A stretch of DNA of 64,000 nucleotides from Bacillus sp. FJAT-42376. GTDB lineage: Bacteria > Bacillota > Bacilli > Bacillales > Bacillaceae. Below are positions 26,502 to 34,729 of this stretch, piece after piece. Made by a program: the position numbers and the translations under genes. The stretch is from NCBI RefSeq assembly GCF_003816055.1, contig NZ_CP033906.1:2046001-2110000 (forward strand). The letters are read 5' to 3'. How positions within the stretch are numbered: position 1 is the first letter of the stretch; each line of letters starts with the position of its first letter. The notes below the pieces were generated by a model, which was not told the origin of the DNA, did not search any database, and was given only the letters and a program-made list of their open reading frames with translations.

Positions 26502-26804
26502 TTGCATGACAATCAGGGTTTTCAATCATGAAAAAAATTAAGAGATCCTTCCGCACTCGGGGGGGGGCTTTAATTGAATCCCCATAAAAAAATGGTCAGA
26601 GGCCTATCAGCCACTGACCATTTTTAATGCGGATTTTTTCTGCTGCATAGAACGATACCATTTTGTTTATGAAAAGTTTGTACTTCAAAACAGATCCCGT
26701 TAAAGGCAGCGGTGATTTTTTTTGTGAAAATCGGTTCGTTCTGACCAACGGACCGGGCTGGTTGGAACTAAAATGAAGCTTCTCTCCACAGCCTCTTTCG
26801 GCTT
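26502..26804. other. Convergent intergenic region with one bidirectional terminator
   Basis: About 300 bases between the DUF4260 gene and the convergent lipoprotein gene. Beyond the terminator at 26585-26626 and a run of nine G at about 26561-26569, nothing recognisable was seen. Confidence 0.5.
26585..26626. terminator. Bidirectional terminator
   Basis: AAAAATGGTCAG pairs with CTGACCATTTTT across a 14-base loop, with A and T tracts on both sides; it can serve both convergent genes. Confidence 0.85.
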
Positions 26805-27293
26805 CTATTTGACGTCCACGACAATATGGCCGAGCTGCCTGGAACCGACAGAGGCGGTTAATTTCCAGACCCCTTTTGAGGGCAGCAGAAGATTCGACGG
26901 CAGGGACGCATCTGCGCCGTTTAATGGAGAAAAACTGAGTTTTCCAACGCTCCATACTTGGCTTTGCTGCGGAGTTCCCCCATTCATAACCAATACTCTT
27001 TCCTCTTTTCCTGATGTTTTATGAACAGCCTTTATTTTTAAGACATCATTTGTCAGCATGCTTTCTTTTCCCCAAAAATGCCACATCCACTTGTTGACCT
27101 TCCCTGCTTCAAATTCTGGTCCGAGAAGACCGATCTTGTTTTGTTCGCCGGTCATTGTCTGGCCGGATGATGTTTGAAATTGCGATGAGAGCCTCCAGCT
27201 TTTTTCATTAGACTCAGAAACTGGGCTTTCCGGTGTACAGCCTGAAATAAGGAATAAAAATAAAATAACAGCCCCGATTTTTCGCTTTTTCAT
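26805..27293 (-). CDS. Putative lipoprotein, DUF4871-like
   Basis: A 162-residue protein with a lipoprotein signal peptide (MKKRKIGAVILFLFLISGC, lipobox ISGC at residue 19). The mature part is an all-beta-like domain with GPEFEAGKVNKWMWHFWGKE and GVWKLTASVGSRQLGHIVVDV, fitting DUF4871 lipoproteins of bacilli. Probable location is the outer face of the membrane; the role is unknown. AAGGAGGAGG precedes the ATG. Single gene. Confidence 0.75.
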   Translation of the reverse strand: MKKRKIGAVILFLFLISGCTPESPVSESNEKSWRLSSQFQTSSGQTMTGEQNKIGLLGPEFEAGKVNKWMWHFWGKESMLTNDVLKIKAVHKTSGKEERVLVMNGGTPQQSQVWSVGKLSFSPLNGADASLPSNLLLPSKGVWKLTASVGSRQLGHIVVDVK

Positions 27294-27490
27294 GTTCCTC
27301 CTCCTTTTTATCCACCTTATTAAAATGGACGTTTTTTCCAGAATAATGTTACAGCATACAAAGGTTAAATCACCCCCGATGGCACAAATTCATCTTTTAT
27401 GTTTCATTATGTAGGAAAATGGTTAAAGATTAATGTTAATATTTTCAATTAAATCACCATCATCAACAGTTGATAAAGGAGGTCATTTGC

Positions 27491-29074
27491 TTGTTTTGTA
27501 GGGAATGCGGAAACCAATTGGAGGGCATGGAAGATTTTTGCCCAATGTGCGGGACAAAAGTCATAAAAGATACGGAAGAGGCAGGACAGCATTTTCAGGG
27601 TGAGATGACCGATCACGGCCTTCATCCCCATGAAGTCGATCCTGTTCATCCGGCAGAAAATCCAGACGTGCGGGACAGCATTGAAAGTGAAAGTAACGGG
27701 AAGCACGGTCCGGCAAAAAGGGAAGATGAATGGCAGAACGCGAAGGATAAACAAAGTGGAGACCCTCATCCTCAAGAAAGTGTAATAAACCCGGATGAGC
27801 AGGGAATTCAAGAGTCTTCCTATATCGGAAAGTCCGGAAATGAGACGGATCTTTCAGCCGAGTCCGGAGGACACAGCGCTTATCCTGAGGAGCCGCCATA
27901 TGATCCGTATTCGAAAACAGGTTCAGACCGCGGGCCGGAAGCCGGCTTCCATACAGAATCGGCTGCGGGTGCAGAAATACATAGAGAGCCGCTGCAGGAT
28001 GCGCCTTCTAAAAAAAGTCCATTATCAAAAAAAGAGCTGCTTTTAGCATTTGGCATACCCGCCGCAAGCCTCCTGCTTTTCTCCGGGACTGCTTTTGCTA
28101 TTCATACAAATGAAAAGAATGCAAACCAAAAAGCAGAATCCCTCCATTATGAAGGCGAAGAGTATGCATTAGACGGAAACTATGATCAGGCATTGAAAAA
28201 ATTATCAGAAGCCTCAAAACTGAGACCGGAAAATTCAGTGATTCAACGCGTAAAAAGAGAAGTTGAATCCGCCAGAAAAGTAGAAAAGACGCTTGCTTCG
28301 GTTGACCAAAAAATTAAAGGCAAGGATTTCGGGGAAGCGAAAGATGCATTAAATAATGTACGCAATGATATTCAGACGAGAAAAAGCCCCATTTTTGATC
28401 CGCTTGAATCACGTACATCCGATCAGGAAACAGATTTAGTCATTGAAATGGTGAAAACCGAATCAGCCGAAATGGATTCTGTGGAGGAAATTGGCGAGCA
28501 GCTGAAAAAAATCTACACGTTAAAAACCGCAAAAGCTGAGGAAGTAAAAGGACAGCTCATAAAAAAAATCGTCACGATCTCCCAGAAGACTTCAGATGAA
28601 TATATGAAAAAGAACAACTTTGACGAGGCCATCAGCGCCCTAAGATCAGGTCTCCGCTATACAAATTACGAAAATGTGGAGCTTACGAGCCGTCTGAGCG
28701 AACTGGAGGATGCGAAAGCCTCCTATTCAGGCTCTCTTCCTGTATTTTTAGAGAAACACTGGGCTGTCATCAACTCGAAAACGATGCGTTCAAAAAAACC
28801 GCCCCTGCAGCTGGGGAAAGTGATTTTTGAAGAAGATCAGTTCAACTATGTTGTTACGGGAAAAGTGAAGAGTCTGACTAAATCAACGTTGAACAATCCA
28901 ACATTTTATTTAAAGATTTATGATAAAAATGGGAAGTTTTTGTATAACGAGGACGTTCCATCCAAAGAAATGGCTATTAAAAGCGGACAGGAAGCAGAAT
29001 TTTTCTTTTTCCTTGATAAGGAATATGGAAAAGATATAAAAGTTGTCATTGATCAGGTGGCGTATAGAAAATAG
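27491..29074 (+). CDS. Zinc-ribbon, single-pass membrane protein with TPR-like extracellular region
   Basis: The start is the TTG at 27491, eight bases after AAAGGAGG; it gives the canonical zinc-ribbon start MFCRECGNQLEGMEDFCPMCG. The 527-residue protein then has a disordered acidic linker (~30-175), one membrane segment (LLLAFGIPAASLLLFSGTAFAI, ~180-205), and an outside region. That region holds TPR-like helices (EGEEYALDGNYDQALKKLSEASKLRPEN), a coiled-coil stretch and a C-terminal beta domain (VVTGKVKSLTKSTLNNPTFYLKIYDKNGKF). The fold recalls FxLYD-type domains. The next gene, a membrane serine protease, starts eight bases after its stop. Function unknown. Confidence 0.8.
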   Translation: MFCRECGNQLEGMEDFCPMCGTKVIKDTEEAGQHFQGEMTDHGLHPHEVDPVHPAENPDVRDSIESESNGKHGPAKREDEWQNAKDKQSGDPHPQESVINPDEQGIQESSYIGKSGNETDLSAESGGHSAYPEEPPYDPYSKTGSDRGPEAGFHTESAAGAEIHREPLQDAPSKKSPLSKKELLLAFGIPAASLLLFSGTAFAIHTNEKNANQKAESLHYEGEEYALDGNYDQALKKLSEASKLRPENSVIQRVKREVESARKVEKTLASVDQKIKGKDFGEAKDALNNVRNDIQTRKSPIFDPLESRTSDQETDLVIEMVKTESAEMDSVEEIGEQLKKIYTLKTAKAEEVKGQLIKKIVTISQKTSDEYMKKNNFDEAISALRSGLRYTNYENVELTSRLSELEDAKASYSGSLPVFLEKHWAVINSKTMRSKKPPLQLGKVIFEEDQFNYVVTGKVKSLTKSTLNNPTFYLKIYDKNGKFLYNEDVPSKEMAIKSGQEAEFFFFLDKEYGKDIKVVIDQVAYRK

Positions 29075-29082
29075 AAGAGCGG

Positions 29083-29832
29083 GTGAACGAGTTGAAGAAG
29101 TGGATTGCAAGCGGGAGTATTACACTAGTCATTTGGGCTGCGGGAATAGCAGGCATTTTCTTTATTCTTAATTCCATACCGAAGGAACTGAAGCTTTCTT
29201 CCCAAATAATAGAGGTTGATTCTGCTAAGGCTGCGGAAACTGACAGCGCAGAAGCGGTAAAAAAGATAATCGATGATTCACAGAAACATGTAGTGACAAT
29301 TCAGCTTGATGATGGTTCACTCGGTTCAGGATTTTTATACAACGATAAAGGGGACGTTGTGACAAATGCCCATGTCGTAGCAGATGCAAAGGATGTTATG
29401 GTTTTAACAAAGGACTCGCGGGAGATGAGCGGTGTCGTGATCGGGGTGAACGAAACACGGGATATCGCTCTTGTCCGGGTAAAAGATCTGGAAGGGGATG
29501 AGCCTCTTCCTGTAGACCGAAAGCAAAAAGCTTCAATCGGAGATGAAGTTCTTGCCCTCGGCAGCCCGCTTGGTCTTCAAAACACGGTAACAGATGGCAT
29601 CATCAGCGGAGTGGACCGGGAAGTAGACATTGAACAGACCTATTATAAGGATGCGTATCAAATATCTGCCCCGATTGCTCCCGGAAATAGCGGAGGGCCG
29701 CTGCTCAACAAAAAGACGGGAAAAGTCATCGGCATCAATTCAGCAGCAACGGATCAAGGAACCATTGGGTTTAGCATTCCAATCCTTGCTGTACTGGATG
29801 AAATTGATTCATGGGCGAGCCAGGCTGAATAA
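29083..29832 (+). CDS. Membrane-anchored trypsin-like serine protease (HtrA-like, no PDZ domain)
   Basis: A 249-residue protein with one N-terminal membrane segment (residues ~8-30) and an extracellular S1C-type protease domain. The catalytic triad is visible: His in TNAHVVADAKDV, Asp in NETRDIALVRV, Ser in APGNSGGPLLN. There is no PDZ domain, unlike HtrA and HtrB. It starts at GTG 29083 or TTG 29092; GGGTGA overlaps the first and suits the second. It lies eight bases after the zinc-ribbon/TPR gene, so the two are one operon and the TPR protein may present substrates or regulate it (inference). Confidence 0.88.
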   Translation: MNELKKWIASGSITLVIWAAGIAGIFFILNSIPKELKLSSQIIEVDSAKAAETDSAEAVKKIIDDSQKHVVTIQLDDGSLGSGFLYNDKGDVVTNAHVVADAKDVMVLTKDSREMSGVVIGVNETRDIALVRVKDLEGDEPLPVDRKQKASIGDEVLALGSPLGLQNTVTDGIISGVDREVDIEQTYYKDAYQISAPIAPGNSGGPLLNKKTGKVIGINSAATDQGTIGFSIPILAVLDEIDSWASQAE

Positions 29833-29879
29833 GAAGGAACAGCTTAAAATAAGGTCCTCATTCGAGAAAAGAATAAAAC

Positions 29880-29912
29880 AGAAGGCCTCTGGTAAACCGG
29901 GGGTCTTCTTTA
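29880..29912 (+). terminator. Terminator of the zinc-ribbon/protease operon
   Basis: AGAAGGCCTCTGG pairs imperfectly with CCGGGGGTCTTCT around TAAA, then TTT. Confidence 0.65.
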
Positions 29913-29943
29913 TGAAAATTGTTCTTTCTATAGACATGGTTTA

Positions 29944-30056
29944 GGCTGATGGAAGCAAAAAGGAGATTGATTTCTACAGGACAGGTGAGACCGAGCAGGC
30001 GCTTAAGCTTTTAGGAGCCCCGCTGAGCCAGTCAACCTGGAGCGGAAATCAGCCAG
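29944..30056. repeat. Degenerate relative of the dispersed repeat
   Basis: Starts GGCTGATGGAAGC and ends GAGCGGAAATCAGCC, with GGACAGGTGAGACCGAGCAGGCGC inside. It shares the central blocks of the full copies but has GGCTGAT/ATCAGCC ends in place of CTGTTGATT/AATCAACAG. Confidence 0.65.
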
Positions 30057-30272
30057 CATGAACGAAGTGGAAAAAGGACGTGCCGATTTTAATGCTGTAC
30101 ATTTCCTTTTTCCGAAAAGCTGAAGTGCTGAGCCATGATAGAGAAAATGGCATCCCCCTGTAAATTCCCCATCATTTCATCATTCTGTCACATGGGAGAG
30201 AGGCTCTTCATTGTAGCGATTCAAGGATAAGGGTATAATGGCAACTATAATATGTGCAGAAGGAGTTTTATC

Positions 30273-30437
30273 ATGGGATCTGGGAATTGGCTGTTTACGT
30301 CTTTAGTGGCAGGATTGATTCTTGTTCTAGCTGGAATATTTGTCATGATTGGCGTTGTCATCGTGAAATCAGTCAAAAATGCCAAAATGGAGCCGCATGA
30401 CAATGCGGAGAATGATAAACACAATAAACGGCCCTAA
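30273..30437 (+). CDS. Small single-pass membrane protein
   Basis: A 54-residue protein with one strongly hydrophobic segment (LFTSLVAGLILVLAGIFVMIGVVIV, ~5-30) and a polar, basic/acidic tail ending in NDKHNKRP. AGAAGGAG lies seven bases before the ATG. Family not recognised. The intergenic stretch upstream (29833-30272) holds only a terminator and a degenerate repeat. Confidence 0.65.
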   Translation: MGSGNWLFTSLVAGLILVLAGIFVMIGVVIVKSVKNAKMEPHDNAENDKHNKRP

Positions 30438-30470
30438 AGGGGCTGTCTGAAAAGAAAGCAATGAAATGGA

Positions 30471-30495
30471 AAACCCCCGGTCAGCCCGGGGGTTT
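30471..30495 (+). terminator. Terminator after the small membrane protein gene
   Basis: AAAACCCCCGG pairs with CCGGGGGTTTT around TCAGC, followed by CTTT. Confidence 0.8.
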
Positions 30496-30532
30496 TCTTT
30501 GTTAAAATAATTCAATATACAGGAGTGGGTTA

Positions 30533-30623
30533 GGCTGATGGGAGCGGAAGGTGCTTGACTGAGGCAGTGACCAGGTAAGGACCTCAGTTGCGCAAGAAAA
30601 GCCGATGAGGAGGAAATCAGCTT
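30533..30623. repeat. Short degenerate relative of the dispersed repeat
   Basis: Starts GGCTGATGGGAGCGGAAGG and ends GAGGAAATCAGC. The ends match the 29944-30056 element, but the middle is shorter and diverged. Confidence 0.55.
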
Positions 30624-30900
30624 AAACAAACGAAATGTAAGAGGGGGAAGAGCGTTAACCTACGTCCTTACTGAACAGCCTCGTTTTCTTTTGTGTTTTA
30701 ACCATACAAGTCACGGGAAAAAAAGAGAGAAACTGCTATAGCTCGCCCATAAGCTGCAGCATTTCAGGGTAGCAGGGTAACTGTTAATTTTTTGTGTGTG
30801 TATTAAAAGGCGGCAATTCGTCATGACAAGTTGCGCAGTCCCATAAAATAATAGAAAATAGATACAGGTTATCAGACTAACTAGCCGCGAGGAGAATAGT
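30624..30900. other. Intergenic region upstream of the WGR gene
   Basis: About 275 bases with no plausible gene. It presumably holds the promoter of the WGR gene, but no convincing -35/-10 pair could be chosen by eye. Confidence 0.35.
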
Positions 30901-31692
30901 GTGGAAATATTATTATATGTTCAGGAAGGTTCATTAAATAAATTTTGGAAGATCAGCGTCACAGGAAGAGTATACATTGTTACGTTCGGTAAAGCAGGCA
31001 CGACTGGAACGGTCCGATCCAAACAGTTCGAGAGTGCGGCCGTCTGTCTCAAGGAAGCAGAGAAACTCATTCAATCAAAGCTGAAAAAAGGATACCGGCC
31101 GGGAACATCAAAGATGCAGATTATGAAAAAAAGTGAAATGACTGAAGAAGCATTCTGGTCCATCTTCGAACAGGCTAAAAGGTACAGCAGCGAGCAGGAG
31201 GAGCAGCTCGAGTGGATGGTTGAACATTTAGCCGGACAAACCATTCAGGATATCGTCAAGTTTGATGAACTTTTTTCTTTATATTTTATCCGTTCTTACA
31301 CATCCAATTTATGGGCTGCAGCGTATGTGATCATGGGAGGATGCTCGGATGACTGTTTCGATTATTTTAGAGCATGGCTGCTCTTTCAAGGGAAGAAGAC
31401 ATATGAAGCTGCTATCCAGAATCCTGAAACGATGATTCCTCCATTAATGGAACTGGAAGCAAAAAATGCCATTCCGCAATTCGAAGACTTAACGTATATT
31501 GGTGCCCTTGCCTACGAAGAAAAAACCGGTTTGAACGATTCCAGCTACTACGAATTCTATGATCAAATGGTCATAGAATCTTACGTGGAGGCCGATATCG
31601 AGCTGGACTGGGACGAAGAGGATGAAGAAGGCTTCAAAAACCGCTTCCCTAAACTATGGGAACGGTTCGGAGAAAATCCGCTGGAGTGTTAA
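30901..31692 (+). CDS. WGR-domain and DUF4240-like protein
   Basis: A 263-residue cytoplasmic protein. Residues 1-~75 form a WGR-like domain (EGSLNKFWKISVTGRVYIVTFGKAGTTGTVRSKQF), a nucleic acid/PARP-associated module. Residues ~80-200 match DUF4240 (MTEEAFWSIFEQAKRY, FDELFSLYFIRSYTSNLWAAAYVIMGGCSDDCFDYFRAWLLFQGK). The C-terminus is very acidic (DWDEEDEEGF). The GTG start has GAGGAG upstream. Function unknown; DUF4240 proteins are sometimes found near toxin or immunity loci, but no partner is present here. Confidence 0.82.
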   Translation: MEILLYVQEGSLNKFWKISVTGRVYIVTFGKAGTTGTVRSKQFESAAVCLKEAEKLIQSKLKKGYRPGTSKMQIMKKSEMTEEAFWSIFEQAKRYSSEQEEQLEWMVEHLAGQTIQDIVKFDELFSLYFIRSYTSNLWAAAYVIMGGCSDDCFDYFRAWLLFQGKKTYEAAIQNPETMIPPLMELEAKNAIPQFEDLTYIGALAYEEKTGLNDSSYYEFYDQMVIESYVEADIELDWDEEDEEGFKNRFPKLWERFGENPLEC

Positions 31693-31728
31693 ACAGAGAA
31701 GGGACTGTCTGAAAAGTCTCAATTACAA

Positions 31729-31768
31729 AAAACAGGGAGGCGCAATTTCAGCGTTTCCCTGTTTTCGT
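31729..31768 (+). terminator. Terminator of the WGR gene
   Basis: AAAACAGGGA pairs with TCCCTGTTTT, with inner CGC/GCG pairs. Confidence 0.85.
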
Positions 31769-31898
31769 TTGCAGCCATGAAAGCGGGAGCAGATCAATGA
31801 GTCATTCCATGCAGTCGCTTTCACCTAGCCTGCAGGCTGGAAATGAAATCCAGACAAAGCAGATCAAGCGGGAGTGCGTTTGAACGGCACATCTAAAA

Positions 31899-31927
31899 TT
31901 GTTCTTTTGTATAGAGGTTGATATAGT
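31899..31927 (+). promoter_or_regulatory. Candidate sigma-A promoter of the second LOV-STAS gene
   Basis: TTGTTC, 17-base spacer, TATAGT, about 60 bases before the start at 31988. Unlike the first paralogue there is no clear sigma-B motif, suggesting different control of the two copies. Confidence 0.45.
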
Positions 31928-31987
31928 GAATAAAGGAAAAGTTAGAAATTGGAAGATTAAGCTAACAGGAAAAGGGGAGAAATGATC

Positions 31988-32815
31988 ATGCTGTTAAACA
32001 AAGAATTACCTCATCCCCAGTTTGCCTTGTTTCTTAGAGCGCTCGATTCTTCTCAGACTGGAATTATTATTACGGATCCGGCTAAAAAAGAAAATCCAAT
32101 CGTATACATGTCGCGGGGGTTTACCGAGGTAACAGGGTACACCGAGGAAGAAGTACTCGGAAAGAATTGCCGGTTTTTGCAGGGGGAGAGGACCGATCAG
32201 AAGGAAGTTGATAAAATAAGAGCTGCCGTCCGGGATAAGAAATCCGTCTCCGTCACATTGCTTAATTATCGAAAAGATGGAACCCCATTTTATAATCAGC
32301 TGAATATTGACCCCTTTTATGTTGAAGAAGAAAACCGCTACTATTTCATCGGAGTTCAAAAGGACGTTACGATGGAGAAGCATTATCAGTCTTTAATGGA
32401 ACAGGCGAAAATGGAAGCAGATAAAAGGTCTACTCCTATCATTTCCATTGAAAATCAAGTATCGGTTCTTCCGCTTATCGGTTCTTTTCCAAGTGAGAGA
32501 CTGACAATCTTAATGAGAAATATAATGGAACATAAAGAAAAAACAAGAGACCGGTTTTTAATTATTGATATATCAGGCCTTTCTGTACTCGATCAGGCGC
32601 TCGCCAATTATATGGTGAACTTAAATGGATGGCTGAAACTGCTTGGGACGGAACTCATGCTGACGGGCATTTATCCGAGAATGTCCGTTGGGGCTCTGGA
32701 GGATTATGAGGAACTGAACGCCATTAAAGTGTTTCCTTCAGTGAAGCATGCATTAGATCATTTAAAAAAAGAAGAAGGGAATCATGGAGATTTTTCGAAC
32801 CGGTGGCCGGTGTAA
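31988..32815 (+). CDS. LOV-STAS blue-light sensor, YtvA-like (second paralogue)
   Basis: A 275-residue protein with an N-terminal LOV domain (GKNCRFLQGERTD, photoactive Cys near residue 61; NYRKDGTPFYNQLNIDP) and a C-terminal STAS domain (FLIIDISGLSVLDQALANYMV). It is a clear paralogue of the protein at 3500-4249 but diverged over most positions, so the duplication is old. The ATG at 31988 has AGGGGAG eight bases upstream; an ATG six bases earlier is too close to that site. The protein probably enters the stressosome with RsbR-type partners; one such paralogue is at 36759-37544. Confidence 0.9.
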   Translation: MLLNKELPHPQFALFLRALDSSQTGIIITDPAKKENPIVYMSRGFTEVTGYTEEEVLGKNCRFLQGERTDQKEVDKIRAAVRDKKSVSVTLLNYRKDGTPFYNQLNIDPFYVEEENRYYFIGVQKDVTMEKHYQSLMEQAKMEADKRSTPIISIENQVSVLPLIGSFPSERLTILMRNIMEHKEKTRDRFLIIDISGLSVLDQALANYMVNLNGWLKLLGTELMLTGIYPRMSVGALEDYEELNAIKVFPSVKHALDHLKKEEGNHGDFSNRWPV

Positions 32816-32939
32816 AGCATGTATTCGCTCGCAAAACAGGCTGTCCGGTTTGTCTGATTAAAAAGCTTCCCGCCATTTTGACTTTCGCTTGTTTTGGCTG
32901 ATTCAAGGTTCAGTCAGCCTGCATCAAGATGCTTGCTTC

Positions 32940-32984
32940 AAAAAAACCCCCTGGATGCTCATATACAAGCGTTCAGGGGGTTTT
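32940..32984 (-). terminator. Terminator of the symporter operon
   Basis: Read leftward, CCCCCTGAACGCTTG pairs with the ATGCTC..CCAGGGGG side and is followed by TTTTTT. Its core resembles the mreBH terminator. Confidence 0.85.
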
Positions 32985-33056
32985 GGCTTCCATTATTTAT
33001 TCACTTCAGGACTCTGCAGACCGCTTCTTTTCCTATGCAGATTCGGCCGCATCGTT

Positions 33057-34535
33057 TTAAGCGGACTGTTCTTTGTTCAGATTCGCTTGTGATGCTTTCG
33101 GCTGAGTAAAAAAGCTAACCCCCATCATTAAAACAACGTTGAAAAATAATGCGATGATGCCGATATTCAAGTCCTTTACCGCCTGTGGAAAGGAAGGAAA
33201 CAAATCGGCAGCTGTTGTTCCCGCGATAGTCGTATATGCCACGACTAAAACTCCGGCAGCAATACCGGCAAATGCCCCTTCCTTGGTTACAAACCGTTTA
33301 GGGAAAAGACTGAAAAGCAGGGCTGGAAACAGCTGAGTGACAAGGCTATATCCCATCAATAAGAGAGTAACAATGGTATTTCCTCCGTTAAATGTGAAGA
33401 AAGCTGCTATTAAGGCAATAACCGGAACCAGGTATTTTGCCAGTTTTGCCACTTGCTGATCAGAAGCAGAAGGAACGGCGGCCTTGTATACATTTTTGGC
33501 GAACAGCGTAGCAGCTGCCATAAGCATCATGGAACCGGGAACGAGCGCCGTCAGCAATCCTGCGGCTCCGATTAAGCCGATCATCCACGGATCGAATGCT
33601 TGAACGGAAAGCCTGAATAACGAGAGATCGGCATCTGCCCCTTTCAGACCGGGTACTTTTAGAATAGCTGCAAATCCAACAAAAAGGACGAATATCAATA
33701 CAACAGAGTAGAGAGGCATAAAAATCGCGTTCTTTTTAAAGACTTTGGCATTCTGGGCTGTATAGGACGAGGCAAATGTATGCGGCCACATGTAATAGCC
33801 AAATACAGTCAGCACAATGGTCGAAATAAACCAGCTGATACTCATCCCGGAATCTGGAAGGGTCAGAAATCCGGGCTTGGCTGCTTCAATGGAAGCGAAC
33901 ATCGGCTGAAATCCCCCGTAGTAATGGATGGGAAGATATATGCCGAGAAATACGACAATCCCTAAGATAAGAATATCTTTTACGACAGCTGTCCAGGCGG
34001 AGCCGTGAATACCGGAGAGCATGACGTAGGCGGTCACTGTTATCAAACCGATCCATACAGATACTGCCGGTGAAATGGCGCCGTATGAAGCTTCTGAAAC
34101 AATGATGCCAAGTCCTTTCAGCTGAAGCACAAGGTATGGAATTAACGCAACAATCCCGACTAGGGAAACAAAAATCCCCAATGCCGGACTTTTGTACTTG
34201 CTGACAAAAAAATCGGACTGAGACATCAGGTTTTTCCTCTTTGCGTAAGTCCAGACCGGGGGGAGGAGCCAATAGGACAGGACATAGGCAAGCGTCCCGT
34301 AAACAAGAATGTACAAGGCTGGACCGCCCTTCCCGTAGGCCCATCCGCTTCCTCCCAAAAAGGTAAAGGTTGTATAGATCTCACCTGCCATCAGCAAAAA
34401 GACAAACAGGGTTCCAAAGCCTCGTCCTCCAACAGTCCATTGCTCCAAATCCATATCTTTCCCGCGTTTTGCGCGGATTCCTAAAAATAAAGAAAAGAAT
34501 AGAAACGCACCTAAGATCAGCAGCGATACAATCAT
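33057..34535 (-). CDS. Sodium:solute symporter family transporter
   Basis: A 492-residue membrane protein with about 13 segments. SSS-family features include the early WTVGGRGFG segment, GSGWAYGKGGPALYILVYG, and SGIHGSAWTAVVKDILIL. It most resembles the B. subtilis YhjB-type symporters. The start overlaps the stop of the upstream DUF3311 gene by four bases, and AAGGAGG lies seven bases before the ATG. With the amidohydrolase gene it forms a three-gene operon, so the substrate may be an N-acyl amino acid or its product (inference). Confidence 0.88.
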   Translation of the reverse strand: MIVSLLILGAFLFFSLFLGIRAKRGKDMDLEQWTVGGRGFGTLFVFLLMAGEIYTTFTFLGGSGWAYGKGGPALYILVYGTLAYVLSYWLLPPVWTYAKRKNLMSQSDFFVSKYKSPALGIFVSLVGIVALIPYLVLQLKGLGIIVSEASYGAISPAVSVWIGLITVTAYVMLSGIHGSAWTAVVKDILILGIVVFLGIYLPIHYYGGFQPMFASIEAAKPGFLTLPDSGMSISWFISTIVLTVFGYYMWPHTFASSYTAQNAKVFKKNAIFMPLYSVVLIFVLFVGFAAILKVPGLKGADADLSLFRLSVQAFDPWMIGLIGAAGLLTALVPGSMMLMAAATLFAKNVYKAAVPSASDQQVAKLAKYLVPVIALIAAFFTFNGGNTIVTLLLMGYSLVTQLFPALLFSLFPKRFVTKEGAFAGIAAGVLVVAYTTIAGTTAADLFPSFPQAVKDLNIGIIALFFNVVLMMGVSFFTQPKASQANLNKEQSA

Positions 34536-34729
34536 TCCATCTCCTCCTTATTAGCGGGATCAAGACGATAAATGACAGCCATAATGACAGAAGTCAATCC
34601 GACCCAGAGAATGATCCAGAAAAATAGAAAAGGCATGCCGGCCACGTAAGGCTCTACCCGATTGGCAAAGGACAGGCCTCCAAAAAATCCGATGACCGGA
34701 AGGAGGGCAAGCAGATAGATGGCTTTCAT
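34532..34729 (-). CDS. DUF3311 small membrane protein, symporter partner
   Basis: A 65-residue protein with two membrane segments (ALLPVIGFFGGLSF and GMPFLFFWIILWVGLTSVIMAVIY), as in DUF3311 proteins. These are regularly encoded just before SSS symporters (YhjC beside YhjB in B. subtilis) and are assumed to be accessory subunits. Four-base overlaps on both sides tie it to the amidohydrolase and symporter genes. Confidence 0.87.
   Translation of the reverse strand: MKAIYLLALLPVIGFFGGLSFANRVEPYVAGMPFLFFWIILWVGLTSVIMAVIYRLDPANKEEME

Noticed and set aside
26596..26955. A 119-codon leftward frame over the lipoprotein gene
   Set aside because: It overlaps the well-supported lipoprotein frame and crosses the terminator; a shadow.
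30438..31712. Near-identical GGGxCTGTCTGAAAAG after the stops at 30437 and 31692 as mobile-element ends
   Set aside because: Only about 16 bases are shared, with no inverted partner or transposase; recorded as a coincidence or minor repeat.
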